A model generated the notes under the pieces. It searched no databases. It was given only the letters and a program-made list of their open reading frames with translations, and was not told the origin of the DNA. Position numbers and translations under genes: made by a program. A DNA stretch of 64,000 bases from the NCBI RefSeq assembly GCF_016861975.1, contig NZ_BOMB01000001.1:186001-250000 (forward strand), read 5' to 3'. The number at the start of each line of letters is the position of its first letter. The first letter of the stretch is position 1. Source of the DNA: Actinocatenispora rupis. Lineage in GTDB: Bacteria; Actinomycetota; Actinomycetes; Mycobacteriales; Micromonosporaceae. Of this stretch, positions 56,774 to 64,000 are shown piece after piece.

Positions 56774-58238
56774 CGCGAGGGGCTTTCTCCAGCACGGCCG
56801 GGCGCTGCCGCCGAAGCGACCGGTACCGGTGCGCATCTCCGACTGGCGCGAGGTGTACACCAGCCACGACGAGGACGCGCTGAAGGCGCAGGCGACCCGC
56901 TGCATGGACTGCGGGATTCCGTTCTGCCACAACGGATGCCCGCTCGGCAACCGGATCCCGGAGTGGAACGAGCTGACCCGTACCGGGGCGCACGCGGCGG
57001 CGATCGAGCAGCTGCACGCCACGAACAACTTCCCGGAGTTCACCGGGCGGCTGTGCCCGGCACCCTGCGAGGCGGCCTGCGTCCTCGGCATCGCCGACGA
57101 TCCGGTCACCATCAAGCAGATCGAGGTCCAGATCATCGACCGGGCGTACGACGACGGTCTGGTCGCGCCGCAGCCGTCGCCCGCGCCGTCCGGCAAGCGC
57201 GTCGCGGTCGTCGGATCCGGACCGGCCGGGATGGCCGCCGCGCAGCAGCTTGCCCGCGCCGGCCACGAGGTCGTCGTGTACGAGCGGGACGAGCGCCCCG
57301 GTGGCCTGCTCCGCTTCGGCATCCCCGACTTCAAGCTGGAGAAGGAGCACATCGACCGGCGGCTCGACCAGCTCACCGCCGAGGGCGTACGGTTCGTGAC
57401 CGGCTGCGAGGCCGGCGTCGACGTGACCGCCGAGCAGCTGCGCGCCGAGTACGACGCGGTGTTGCTGGCGACGGGCGCGCTGGCCGGCCGGGACACCGAC
57501 ACCACCGGGCGTGGCCTGTCCGGCGTACACCTGGCGATGGAGCACCTGGTCGCCTCGAACCGCGCCGTCCACAGTGGACAGACGCCGGCGATCAGCGCCG
57601 AGGGCAGGCACGTCGTCATCATCGGCGGCGGCGACACCGCGGCCGACTGCCTCGGCGTCGCGCACCGGCAGGGCGCCGCCAGCGTCACCCAGCTCGACCT
57701 GTACCCGGAGCCGCCCGCGACCCGCGCCGGCGAACGCGACCCGTGGCCGACCTGGCCGACCATCCTGCGCGTGTACCCGGCGCACGAGGAGGGCGGCACC
57801 CGCGAGTTCGCTGCCGCCGCGGAGGAGTTCGTGGACGACGGCACCGGCCGGGTCCGCGCCATCCGGATCCAGAAGGTCGAGGTCACCCGGGTCGACGGCC
57901 GCCGCGTCGTCACCCCCGTACCCGGCAGCGAGCAGGAACTGCCCGCCGACCTGGTCCTGCTGGCGATCGGCTTCGAGGGCACCGAGCCCTCGCCGCTGCT
58001 CGACTCGCTGGGCGTGGCCCGCTCGCCGCGCGGCACCCTGGACTGCGGCGCCGACTGGCAGACCGCCGCCGAGGGCGTGTTCACCGCCGGCGACGCCCAC
58101 CGGGGCGCCTCGCTGATCGTGTGGGCCATCGCCGAGGGCCGCGCCGCCGCCGCCGCGATCCACCGGTACCTGGGGGTTCCGGGCGACCTGCCCGCGCCGG
58201 TCACCGCCGACGCGCAGCCGCTCGCCGTCCCGCGCTGA
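56766..58238 (+). CDS. gltD: glutamate synthase small subunit
   Basis: This FAD/NADPH iron-sulfur subunit feeds electrons to GltB. It has 490 residues. N-terminal 4Fe-4S cysteines are in [22 protein letters not shown] and [11 protein letters not shown]. The FAD loop is [27 protein letters not shown] and the NADPH loop [12 protein letters not shown] final GD motif lies in [22 protein letters not shown] 56766 overlaps gltB by eight bases with GGAGGTG upstream. A 16-bp terminator stem follows immediately. Confidence 0.97.
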   Translation: MPDARGFLQHGRALPPKRPVPVRISDWREVYTSHDEDALKAQATRCMDCGIPFCHNGCPLGNRIPEWNELTRTGAHAAAIEQLHATNNFPEFTGRLCPAPCEAACVLGIADDPVTIKQIEVQIIDRAYDDGLVAPQPSPAPSGKRVAVVGSGPAGMAAAQQLARAGHEVVVYERDERPGGLLRFGIPDFKLEKEHIDRRLDQLTAEGVRFVTGCEAGVDVTAEQLRAEYDAVLLATGALAGRDTDTTGRGLSGVHLAMEHLVASNRAVHSGQTPAISAEGRHVVIIGGGDTAADCLGVAHRQGAASVTQLDLYPEPPATRAGERDPWPTWPTILRVYPAHEEGGTREFAAAAEEFVDDGTGRVRAIRIQKVEVTRVDGRRVVTPVPGSEQELPADLVLLAIGFEGTEPSPLLDSLGVARSPRGTLDCGADWQTAAEGVFTAGDAHRGASLIVWAIAEGRAAAAAIHRYLGVPGDLPAPVTADAQPLAVPR

Positions 58239-58241
58239 CGC

Positions 58242-58278
58242 GTACGGGCCGGCCCGGGACGACCGGGCCGGCCCGTAC
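58242..58278 (+). terminator. strong bidirectional terminator between gltD and the Lrp gene
   Basis: A perfect 16-bp stem joins 58242-58257 and 58263-58278 with a GACGA loop. It fills the 43-base convergent gap between gltD and the Lrp-type gene and can serve both. There is no T-tract. Confidence 0.85.
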
Positions 58279-58281
58279 CGT

Positions 58282-58743
58282 TCAGCGGTCGGGGAGCGCG
58301 GCCAGTACGGTGTTGTGCGCCTGCTGGTAGATGACCGAGCTGCGGTAGCTGACGATCTCCCGCCGCCGGCTCAGCCGGTCCACCAGGAACGCGTGCAGGT
58401 GTTCGAGATCCTGCACCGCCACGTGGACCAGGAAGTCGTCGCCGCCCGCCACCACGAACACCGACACCACCTGCGGCAGCCCCGTCACGAACTCCTGGAA
58501 GCCGTCGATCACCGCCCGGCTCAGCGGCCGGATCTGCACCGACACGAACGCCTGCACGCCGCGGTTCAGCGCCGCCATGTCCACCTGCGCGTGGTACCCG
58601 CGGATCACGCCGCGCTCGTGCAGCGACCGGACCCGTTCCAGGCAGGTCGAGGGGGCGATGTCGAGGCGCCGGGCCAGTTCGCGGTTGGTCTGCCGGGCAT
58701 CGCGCTGCAACTCCTCGACCAGCGCCGAATCTCGTTCGTCCAT
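58282..58743 (-). CDS. Lrp/AsnC family transcriptional regulator
   Basis: It has 153 residues. The N-terminal HTH (DERDSALVEELQRDARQTNRELARRLDIAPSTCLERVRSLHERGVIRGY) matches the AsnC pattern. The C-terminal RAM ligand domain (about 65-150) has VFVVAGGDDFLVHVAV. It is divergent from an amino-acid permease with a palindrome between them, so it probably controls that permease in response to an amino acid. ATG 58743 is the likely start; GTG 58749 two codons upstream is possible. Confidence 0.92.
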   Translation of the reverse strand: MDERDSALVEELQRDARQTNRELARRLDIAPSTCLERVRSLHERGVIRGYHAQVDMAALNRGVQAFVSVQIRPLSRAVIDGFQEFVTGLPQVVSVFVVAGGDDFLVHVAVQDLEHLHAFLVDRLSRRREIVSYRSSVIYQQAHNTVLAALPDR

Positions 58744-58765
58744 GCCCACGATCTTTCCAGCATCC

Positions 58766-58780
58766 CCGAACGATGTTCGG
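58766..58780 (+). promoter_or_regulatory. palindrome CCGAAC-gat-GTTCGG, candidate Lrp operator
   Basis: A perfect 6-3-6 inverted repeat lies in the 103-base divergent gap, 23 bases from the Lrp start and 66 bases from the permease start. Lrp/AsnC regulators bind palindromes of about this size. Confidence 0.55.
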
Positions 58781-58846
58781 TACGCGCCGGAAACGTCCGG
58801 GCGGATGGCTAGCGTTGCCGCCGGTCGATCGGACGAGGGGGAACGG

Positions 58847-60109
58847 ATGGCGAAGCTCGGCACACCCGCCGGCGTCGCGATGTACGTCGGCGCGGTGCTC
58901 GGCCCCGGCGTCCTTGCGCTGCCCGCCCTCGCGGTCCGTACGGCCGGGCCGGCGTCGATCCTGTCCTGGGCCGGACTGCTCGCGGTCAGCGGCCCGATCG
59001 CCGCCGCGTTCGCCGCGCTCGGCGCCCGGTACCCGGACGGCGGGGGCGTCGCCAGCTTCGTCCGCCGCGCCCTCGGCCCGCGCGCCGCGGCCGCCGTCGG
59101 CTGGTGGTTCTACCTCGTCGTACCGGTCGGCACGGTGGCCGGCGCCGTCGTCGGCGCACAGTACGTCGGGCTCGGCGGGTATCCGGGCACGGTGGCGACC
59201 GCGGCGCTGCTGCTGGCCGCCGCGTTCGCCGCGAACGCGCTCGGGCTGCGGCTGTCCGGCGCCCTCCAGACCGCCCTGGTCGCCGTACTCGTCGCGCTGC
59301 TCGTCGTCGCCGTGACGGTCGCCGCGCCGGACGCCCGCGCCGCCAACCTGACCCCGTTCGCCCCGCACGGCGCCGGGTCCGTGCTGTCCGCCGCCGGCGT
59401 GCTGTTCTTCGGCTTCGCCGGCTGGGAGGCCGGCACGCACCTGTCCGCCGAGTTCCGCGACCCGCGGCGGACCCTGCCCCGGGTCACCGCGCTGGCGCTC
59501 GTCGCCGTCACCGTCCTGTACCTCGGTCTCGCCCTGGTCACGGTGACCGTGCTCGGCCCCGCCGCCGGACGTACGCCGGTGCCGTTGACGGTGCTGCTCG
59601 CGCACGGCATCGGCCCCGCCGCCCGCCCCGTCACCGCCGTCGCCGCCGTACTGCTGGCGTTCGGCGCGATCAACACGTACCTGGCCAGCGCCGCCCGGCT
59701 CGGCGCCGCCCTCGCCCGCGACGGCGCCCTGCCCCACGCACTCGCCGGTACGCCACGGCGCAGCCTCACCCTGCTCGCCGTCCTCACCGCCGCCGTACTC
59801 GGCGCCGACGCGTACCTGCGGCTGCCGCTCGACACGCTGCTGCGCGCCACCGCCGCCTGCCTCGCCGCCGTCGTCACCGCCGGCATGCTCGCCGCCGCCC
59901 TCCTCCTCCCGCGCCGCACCCCCACCTGGTACGGCGCGCTCGTCGGCGGCGCCGCCACCCTCGCCGTCCTCGCCGCCACCGGCCCCCTGCTGGCGTACCC
60001 GGTGGTCGTCGGGGTCGCCGGCGCCGCCTTCCACCACGCCCACCGCGCGAAACGCGCCCGCCGAACGCACCCGGACCGCCGCACCTCCACGGCCGGACCG
60101 GTGCGCTGA
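58847..60109 (+). CDS. APC family amino acid permease
   Basis: It has 420 residues and about 11-12 hydrophobic segments. The N-terminus GTPAGVAMYVGAVLGPGVLALPALAVRTAGPASILSW is the APC helix-1 glycine-rich unwound region. GARYPDGGGVASFVRRALG and FFGFAGWEAGTHLSAEFRDPRRTLPRV are family motifs. ATG 58847 has GAGGGGGAACGG upstream, and a TAGCGT -10-like box at 58810. The divergent Lrp gene points to amino-acid regulated expression. Transport direction and substrate are unknown. Confidence 0.9.
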   Translation: MAKLGTPAGVAMYVGAVLGPGVLALPALAVRTAGPASILSWAGLLAVSGPIAAAFAALGARYPDGGGVASFVRRALGPRAAAAVGWWFYLVVPVGTVAGAVVGAQYVGLGGYPGTVATAALLLAAAFAANALGLRLSGALQTALVAVLVALLVVAVTVAAPDARAANLTPFAPHGAGSVLSAAGVLFFGFAGWEAGTHLSAEFRDPRRTLPRVTALALVAVTVLYLGLALVTVTVLGPAAGRTPVPLTVLLAHGIGPAARPVTAVAAVLLAFGAINTYLASAARLGAALARDGALPHALAGTPRRSLTLLAVLTAAVLGADAYLRLPLDTLLRATAACLAAVVTAGMLAAALLLPRRTPTWYGALVGGAATLAVLAATGPLLAYPVVVGVAGAAFHHAHRAKRARRTHPDRRTSTAGPVR

Positions 60110-60260
60110 GGAGTACGTCGCGGGCACCCGGCCGATTGCGGATCGTCGGTAGGCTGCCCGCAGGCGAGGGGGCGCCGGTACGGCCGAAGCGGCGCGCGCG
60201 CCGCGGACGACCACGACCGCACCGAACACGCCAACACCGTCGACACCGGACAGGACAGCG

Positions 60261-61250
60261 ATGACCGACTGGATCCCGGGTACCGAGCGGGAAGCGGCCC
60301 TGGCCGCCGCGGTCGAGGCCCACGACGTCGCCGGCTACCTGCGCGTGCTCGCCGACGGCGAACTGCTGCTGCCGATCGACGCCGACGCCGCGGTACGCGG
60401 GGACGCCCTCCGCTGGGCCACGTTCCCGTCCGGCGACACGCGGGTGCTCGCCGCGTACACGTCGGGGACGGCGATGCTCGCCGCGACCGACGGGGCGTTC
60501 ACCACGTTCCGCAAGGTCACGCTGGCGACCCTGCTCGACCAGTGGCCCGACGCGTCCTGGCAGCTCGGCGTCGACGTGAACCTGCCGGTCGGCGCGATCT
60601 TCCCGGTCGACCAGGTACGCGCCGCGCTCGGGCCCGCGCCCGCCGGCGACGAGCGACCGTCACGGCCGGTCGAGTCACCCGCCGAACGCCCGACGAAGCC
60701 GACCATGCGTACCGAGGTCGCCCCCGACACGGCCACCGGCCCGGACGCCGGCAACGGCACACCCAGCGTCATGCAGAAGGTACTGCCGCCCGACCAGGTG
60801 CGCCGCTACCTCGACGACGGGTACGACCTGGTCGCCGGCTACGTCTACAAGGCCGCCGACGCCGCCCCGCTCGCCACCGTCCGCGACATCGTCACCGGCC
60901 TCGGCCTGACGTACGAGGGGTCGCCGTTCGACCCCGACGACGAGTACGTGTGGGTCATCCGGTGGCGGTCCGTCGTCGCCAGCGTGTTCCGCGTCCCGTT
61001 CGGCGGCACCGACGCCAGCCACCTTCCCGTCTGGGGAGACAAGGGCTGGGTCGTCGAGCACGCGCCGTTCGCCGGCAACGGGTTCGCGCCGCATCCGTCG
61101 ATCCCCATCCCCGAATGGAAGGTCGACAGCACCCGCCTGACCTCCGGCGCCGAGATGTACCGCATCGACCGGCACGGCCGTCAGGACCTCGTCGCTGTCT
61201 ACAGCTCGTCCGCCGCCCGTTGGCAGCGTCCCGCCGGAGGTACCGCGTGA
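60261..61250 (+). CDS. SseB-like two-domain protein of unknown function
   Basis: It has 329 residues. Residues 5-120 resemble SseB-type domains (EAALAAAVEAHDVAGYLRVLADGELLLPI, then TFPSGDTRVLAAYTSG and QLGVDVNLPVGAIFPVDQV). A disordered linker (about 120-165) precedes a separate 165-residue domain beginning KVLPPDQVRRYLDDGYDLVAGYVYKAADAAPL that I do not recognise. No signal peptide or membrane helix is seen. Its stop overlaps the next GTG (GTGA). It may belong to a secretion or toxin-immunity type system, but this is inference. Confidence 0.75.
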   Translation: MTDWIPGTEREAALAAAVEAHDVAGYLRVLADGELLLPIDADAAVRGDALRWATFPSGDTRVLAAYTSGTAMLAATDGAFTTFRKVTLATLLDQWPDASWQLGVDVNLPVGAIFPVDQVRAALGPAPAGDERPSRPVESPAERPTKPTMRTEVAPDTATGPDAGNGTPSVMQKVLPPDQVRRYLDDGYDLVAGYVYKAADAAPLATVRDIVTGLGLTYEGSPFDPDDEYVWVIRWRSVVASVFRVPFGGTDASHLPVWGDKGWVVEHAPFAGNGFAPHPSIPIPEWKVDSTRLTSGAEMYRIDRHGRQDLVAVYSSSAARWQRPAGGTA

Positions 61251-61612
61251 TCCGCGAAGGCATGTTCCTGGTCTGGCGCGACCAGATCTACCCAGCCAAC
61301 ACCGACGGCGCCCGCCTCCTCATCTACACCGACGCCCCCGCCGAGGGCTTCCGCCAGACCGCCCCCGGCCGGTACGAGCGCGACGTCACCGACGAGGACG
61401 TCAACGGTGCGTACGTGTCGACCATCGGCACCTGGCGCGGCGTCCCCGTCAAGGCGCTCTACGAGCACGGCGACCACATCCGCATCGAGTACACCGGCGG
61501 TCGCGCCGACGTCGCCGAGTCCCTCGGCATGGAACGCGTCGACAAGGGCGTCTACCAGATCTGGACCACTCGCCAGGAACTCCTCGATCTCCACGAGACC
61601 GCCCTGTCGTGA
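61247..61612 (+). CDS. small protein coupled to the SseB-like gene
   Basis: The family was not recognised. It has 121 residues, is soluble, acidic and beta-rich looking (MFLVWRDQIYPANTDGARLLIYTD at the start, ALYEHGDHIRIEYTGG in the middle, IWTTRQELLDLHETAL at the end). GTG 61247 overlaps the upstream stop with GGAGGTA upstream. The next frame starts at an overlapping GTG 61609. Size and coupling would suit an immunity-type or adaptor partner of the upstream protein. Confidence 0.7.
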   Translation: MIREGMFLVWRDQIYPANTDGARLLIYTDAPAEGFRQTAPGRYERDVTDEDVNGAYVSTIGTWRGVPVKALYEHGDHIRIEYTGGRADVAESLGMERVDKGVYQIWTTRQELLDLHETALS

Positions 61613-61997
61613 CCCCCGACGAGCCGTTCGTCGCCGGGACCGTCGTGTCCTGGTGGAGCGCGCCTGGGTCCGCCGCGGACGTTCGCACCGCTCCCGTCGT
61701 CACCGACCAGGACCACGCCGCCGACGATCCACGGCACGGCACCACCGCTGCCGCCGGTACCGGTCGAGGCCAGGGTGCGTGTCGGGTCGCGGGACGCCGA
61801 CGCCCGCGCGGACGGTCCGCCCACCTCGCCGAGAGGGTTCCGGTCGACCTTCGCCGTCGACGCCTCCCGGATCGACGGTCCCGTACCCGTAGTGCTCGTT
61901 CCGGCCTGCCTGGCGCTCGGTGGCGGGCAGTTCCCCAGGCGTTCCCGACCTTGCCCGTACCGGGGAGGAACTTGGCGCAACGGGGCCAACACGCTTG
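61609..61997 (+). pseudogene. probable frameshifted third gene of the SseB-type operon
   Basis: GTG 61609 overlaps the previous stop (GTGA). From there the frame shows strong third-position GC to about 61760 (TPDEPFVAGTVVSWWSAPGS at its start). The coding signature then moves to the +1 frame, which stays open from before 61730 to 62032 and includes VEARVRVGSRDAD and STFAVDASRIDGP. After the shift the first frame turns Arg-rich. One inserted or deleted base near 61730-61765 would explain this. It could be a sequencing error, a decayed gene, or chance. Confidence 0.35.
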
Positions 61998-62297
61998 TCA
62001 GCGGTCGAGGGAGTAGACGACGGCGAGGATGACGCCGCACACCATCGCCGCGATGGTCCAGCCGCGGGCGCGGACGATCTGCCGCTCGAACTCGTACGCG
62101 TCGCCGCGGTCGCGGGCGCCCATCGCGAGTGCGGAGAACACGATGCCCACGATGCCGAACGGCAGGCAGCAGCAGACGGTGGAGGCGATCGAGAGGCCGA
62201 GCCAGAGGCCGGGGGAGTCGCCGCCGCGTGGCGCGTAGCCGTCGAAACCGTCGCTCATCGGCCACCGCCCCGGGTCCGTGCCGTTGTCGGGCGTCAT
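61998..62297 (-). CDS. CD225/dispanin-type small membrane protein
   Basis: It has 99 residues. Two hydrophobic segments flank a charged loop: GLWLGLSIASTVCCCLPFGIVGIVFSALAMGA and [19 protein letters not shown]. The cysteine cluster CCCLPFGIVGIVFS followed by an Ala-x-x-Arg-rich loop matches the CD225 (dispanin) pattern found in small bacterial membrane proteins. Function is unknown. ATG 62297 gives the whole acidic N-terminus; ATG 62258 is an alternative with GGGGCGG upstream. It is divergent from pyk. Confidence 0.75.
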   Translation of the reverse strand: MTPDNGTDPGRWPMSDGFDGYAPRGGDSPGLWLGLSIASTVCCCLPFGIVGIVFSALAMGARDRGDAYEFERQIVRARGWTIAAMVCGVILAVVYSLDR

Positions 62298-62614
62298 CGT
62301 ACCGAGAGTGCGCCAGCCATGCCGTTCCGCGATGATCGTCCTCCTTCGTCCCGCCAATTCCGTACGACGACGGCTCGTGGCCGACGGGCCGTGTTGACGG
62401 GATGCGGCGCCGGACCGGGTACGGCGGGGCAGTGACCGGGCCGTGATCCACGGGAGGTCGGGGTGTCGGGCGGTGGGATCTTCGGCGTACCGGCGATGTT
62501 GCCGAGGGATTTCCGGTGGCTGTCGGGTGTCCACAAGGTTACGGCGTTTGGGCTGTTCGCAGAGGGTGGGACGGGCGCCACAGCCCGGCCGCGGCCAGGT
62601 ATAGCCTGACGGGC
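62298..62614 (+). other. 317-base divergent region between the CD225 gene and pyk
   Basis: No gene is supportable here. It contains the pyk -10 box near its end. A TTGACG at 62394-62399 lacks a -10 at usual spacing. No riboswitch or clear operator was recognised. Confidence 0.45.
62602..62607 (+). promoter_or_regulatory. -10 box, leaderless start of pyk
   Basis: TAGCCT (overlapping TATAGC) ends seven bases before GTG 62615, with no SD. Leaderless translation is likely. Confidence 0.5.
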
Positions 62615-64000
62615 GTGACACGTCGAGCGAAGATCGTTTGTACCATCGGTCCGGCCACCGCCACGCCGGAGCGGATGCGGGGACTGGTCGAGGCGGGCAT
62701 GGATGTGGCCCGGCTGAACTTCAGCCACGGCAGCCACGCCGACCACGAGGCCGTGTACCACATGGTGCGTGAGGCCGCCGCGGCCACGGGGCGGGCGGTC
62801 GGCATCCTCGCCGACTTCCAGGGGCCGAAGATCCGCCTCGGCACGTTCGCCGAGGGCAAGGCTGAGTGGAACACCGGCGACACGGTCGTCATCACCGCCG
62901 AGGACGTCGAGGGCACCGCCGCGCGGGTGTCGGTGACGTACAAGAAGCTTCCGGCGGAGGTGCGTTTCGGGGACCGGCTGCTCGTCGACGACGGCAAGCT
63001 GGCCCTGGAGGTCACCGACGTGACCGGTGACGACATCACCTGCCTGGTGGTGGAGGGCGGCCCGGTCTCCAACAACAAGGGCCTGTCGCTGCCGAACGTG
63101 GCGATCAGCGTCCCGGCGCTGAGCGAGAAGGACGCCGAGGACCTGCGGTTCGCGCTGGGCCTCGGGGTCGACCTGGTGGCGCTGTCGTTCGTGCGGTCGG
63201 CCGACGACATCAAGCCGGCGCACGAGATCATGGACGAGCTGGGCAACCGCGTCCCGATCATCGCGAAGATCGAGAAGCCGGAGGCGGTGGACCGTCTCGA
63301 CGCGATCGTCGACGCGTTCGACGGGCTGATGGTGGCGCGCGGCGACCTGGGCGTCGAGCTGCCGCTGGAGCGGGTACCGATGGTGCAGAAGCACGCGGTG
63401 CAGCTGTGCCGGGAGAACGCGAAGCCGGTCATCGTCGCCACCCAGATGCTCGACTCGATGATCGAGAACTCGCGGCCCACCCGCGCGGAGACGTCCGACG
63501 TCGCCAACGCCGTACTCGACGGGGCGGACGCGGTGATGCTGTCCGCCGAGACGTCCGTCGGCCGGTACCCGGTGCTGACGGTGCGGACGATGGCCCGCAT
63601 CGTGGAGTACGCCGAGTCGGGCGAGTTCACGTGCCCCGGTCTCCAGCACGACCCGCGTACGCAGGGCGGCGCGATCACGGCCGCGGCGGCGCACACGGCC
63701 GGGGTGATCGGCGCGAAGGCGCTGGTGGCGTTCAGCCAGACCGGCGACACGGTGCGGCGGCTCGCCCGGCTGCACTCGCCGCTGCCGCTGCTGGCGTTCA
63801 CGCCGGAGGAGAAGGTGCGCCGGCAGCTCGCGCTGAGCTGGGGCGTGGAGACGTTCCTGGTGCCGTTCGTGCACCACACGGACGACATGTTCCGCCAGGT
63901 CGACCACGCCCTGCAGGACCTCGGGCACGGCCGCGCCGGCGACTCCGTCGTCATCGTCGCGGGCACCCCCGCCGGTACGCCGGGTTCGACGAACACGCTG
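62615..64000 (+). CDS. pyk: pyruvate kinase, truncated by the window end
   Basis: It converts PEP and ADP to pyruvate and ATP. The 462 codons present run to the last base without a stop. The protein opens RRAKIVCTIGPATATPERM, then MDVARLNFSHGSHADH. The active-site and metal motifs are ILADFQGPKIRLGTF, LSFVRSADDI, IIAKIEKPEAVDRLD and VARGDLGVELPLERVP with VATQMLDSMI. The C-terminal regulatory domain begins near 340. The lid B domain (about 70-165) is present. Only the last few residues should be missing (family usual about 470-480). GTG 62615 follows a -10 box. Confidence 0.96.
   Translation, partial: MTRRAKIVCTIGPATATPERMRGLVEAGMDVARLNFSHGSHADHEAVYHMVREAAAATGRAVGILADFQGPKIRLGTFAEGKAEWNTGDTVVITAEDVEGTAARVSVTYKKLPAEVRFGDRLLVDDGKLALEVTDVTGDDITCLVVEGGPVSNNKGLSLPNVAISVPALSEKDAEDLRFALGLGVDLVALSFVRSADDIKPAHEIMDELGNRVPIIAKIEKPEAVDRLDAIVDAFDGLMVARGDLGVELPLERVPMVQKHAVQLCRENAKPVIVATQMLDSMIENSRPTRAETSDVANAVLDGADAVMLSAETSVGRYPVLTVRTMARIVEYAESGEFTCPGLQHDPRTQGGAITAAAAHTAGVIGAKALVAFSQTGDTVRRLARLHSPLPLLAFTPEEKVRRQLALSWGVETFLVPFVHHTDDMFRQVDHALQDLGHGRAGDSVVIVAGTPAGTPGSTNTL

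Noticed and set aside
52127-60229. A 2700-codon open frame antisense to gltB, gltD and neighbours
   Set aside because: It is a GC-rich shadow: the plus-strand genes have clear catalytic motifs, while the antisense product is Arg/Gly/Val-rich without any domain.
61552-62451. A minus-strand gene covering the CD225 gene and the region downstream
   Set aside because: It conflicts with the clear membrane protein at 61998-62297 and its composition looks like a shadow.

Overview
The window is 64 kb of very GC-rich, almost fully coding DNA from an actinobacterium. Gene order and protein content fit the family Micromonosporaceae: a dcw cluster running into sepF, yggT and divIVA, then lspA, rluD and dnaE, then a his/trp supercluster with a bifunctional PriA and no trpF. 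Starts are mostly GTG or ATG with GTGA/ATGA overlaps. The genus cannot be fixed from sequence alone.

Region 1 (1-10.5 kb) holds peptidoglycan precursor synthesis and division: murD, ftsW, murG, murC and ftsQ, nearly all overlapping, then ftsZ behind its own leader, then yggS, sepF, yggT and divIVA. The pgeF (YfiH) gene usual between ftsZ and yggS is absent. Region 2 (10.5-22.8 kb) holds a zinc-ribbon membrane protein, a TraR/DksA protein with a histone-like tail, lspA (apparently CTG start), rluD, an anchored protein, a two-HTH regulator, a MinD-like ATPase with an altered P-loop, dnaE, a DUF2567 protein and a convergent Lon-substrate-domain protein.

Region 3 (22.9-28.5 kb) is hisD-hisC-hisB-small membrane gene-hisH-[AT-rich dyad]-priA/hisA-hisF. 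Region 4 (28.6-41.1 kb) is an accessory block between hisF and hisI: an SDR enzyme, a DUF2000/AraC pair, a YczE/MocR pair with operator-like repeats, a TIGR03085 protein, a heterodimeric ABC exporter with one degenerate ATP site, a small membrane protein and an ABC-2 transporter/TetR operon. Region 5 (40.2-49.7 kb) resumes biosynthesis: hisI, trpE, a Trp-associated membrane protein with hexapeptide repeats, trpC, trpB, trpA, a degenerate Nudix gene, lgt and an LLM-type oxidoreductase.

Region 6 (49.7-64 kb) has a secreted PLD-like protein, a GNAT-like protein, gltB-gltD (glutamate synthase), a divergent Lrp regulator/APC permease pair, a small uncharacterised SseB-type operon ending in what looks like a frameshifted gene, a CD225-type membrane protein, and the 5' 462 codons of pyk, cut by the window end.

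No rRNA, tRNA, insertion sequence, prophage or CRISPR array was recognised. Many monocistronic or first genes carry a TAnnnT-type -10 box 6-8 bases before the start codon and no Shine-Dalgarno, which suggests leaderless transcripts. Genes inside operons have clear AGGAG-type sites or overlapping starts. The most interesting unexplained signals are the 53-bp dyad between hisH and hisA, the SseB-type operon at 60.2-62.0 kb, the MocR/YczE repeats and the altered P-loop of the MinD-like ATPase.
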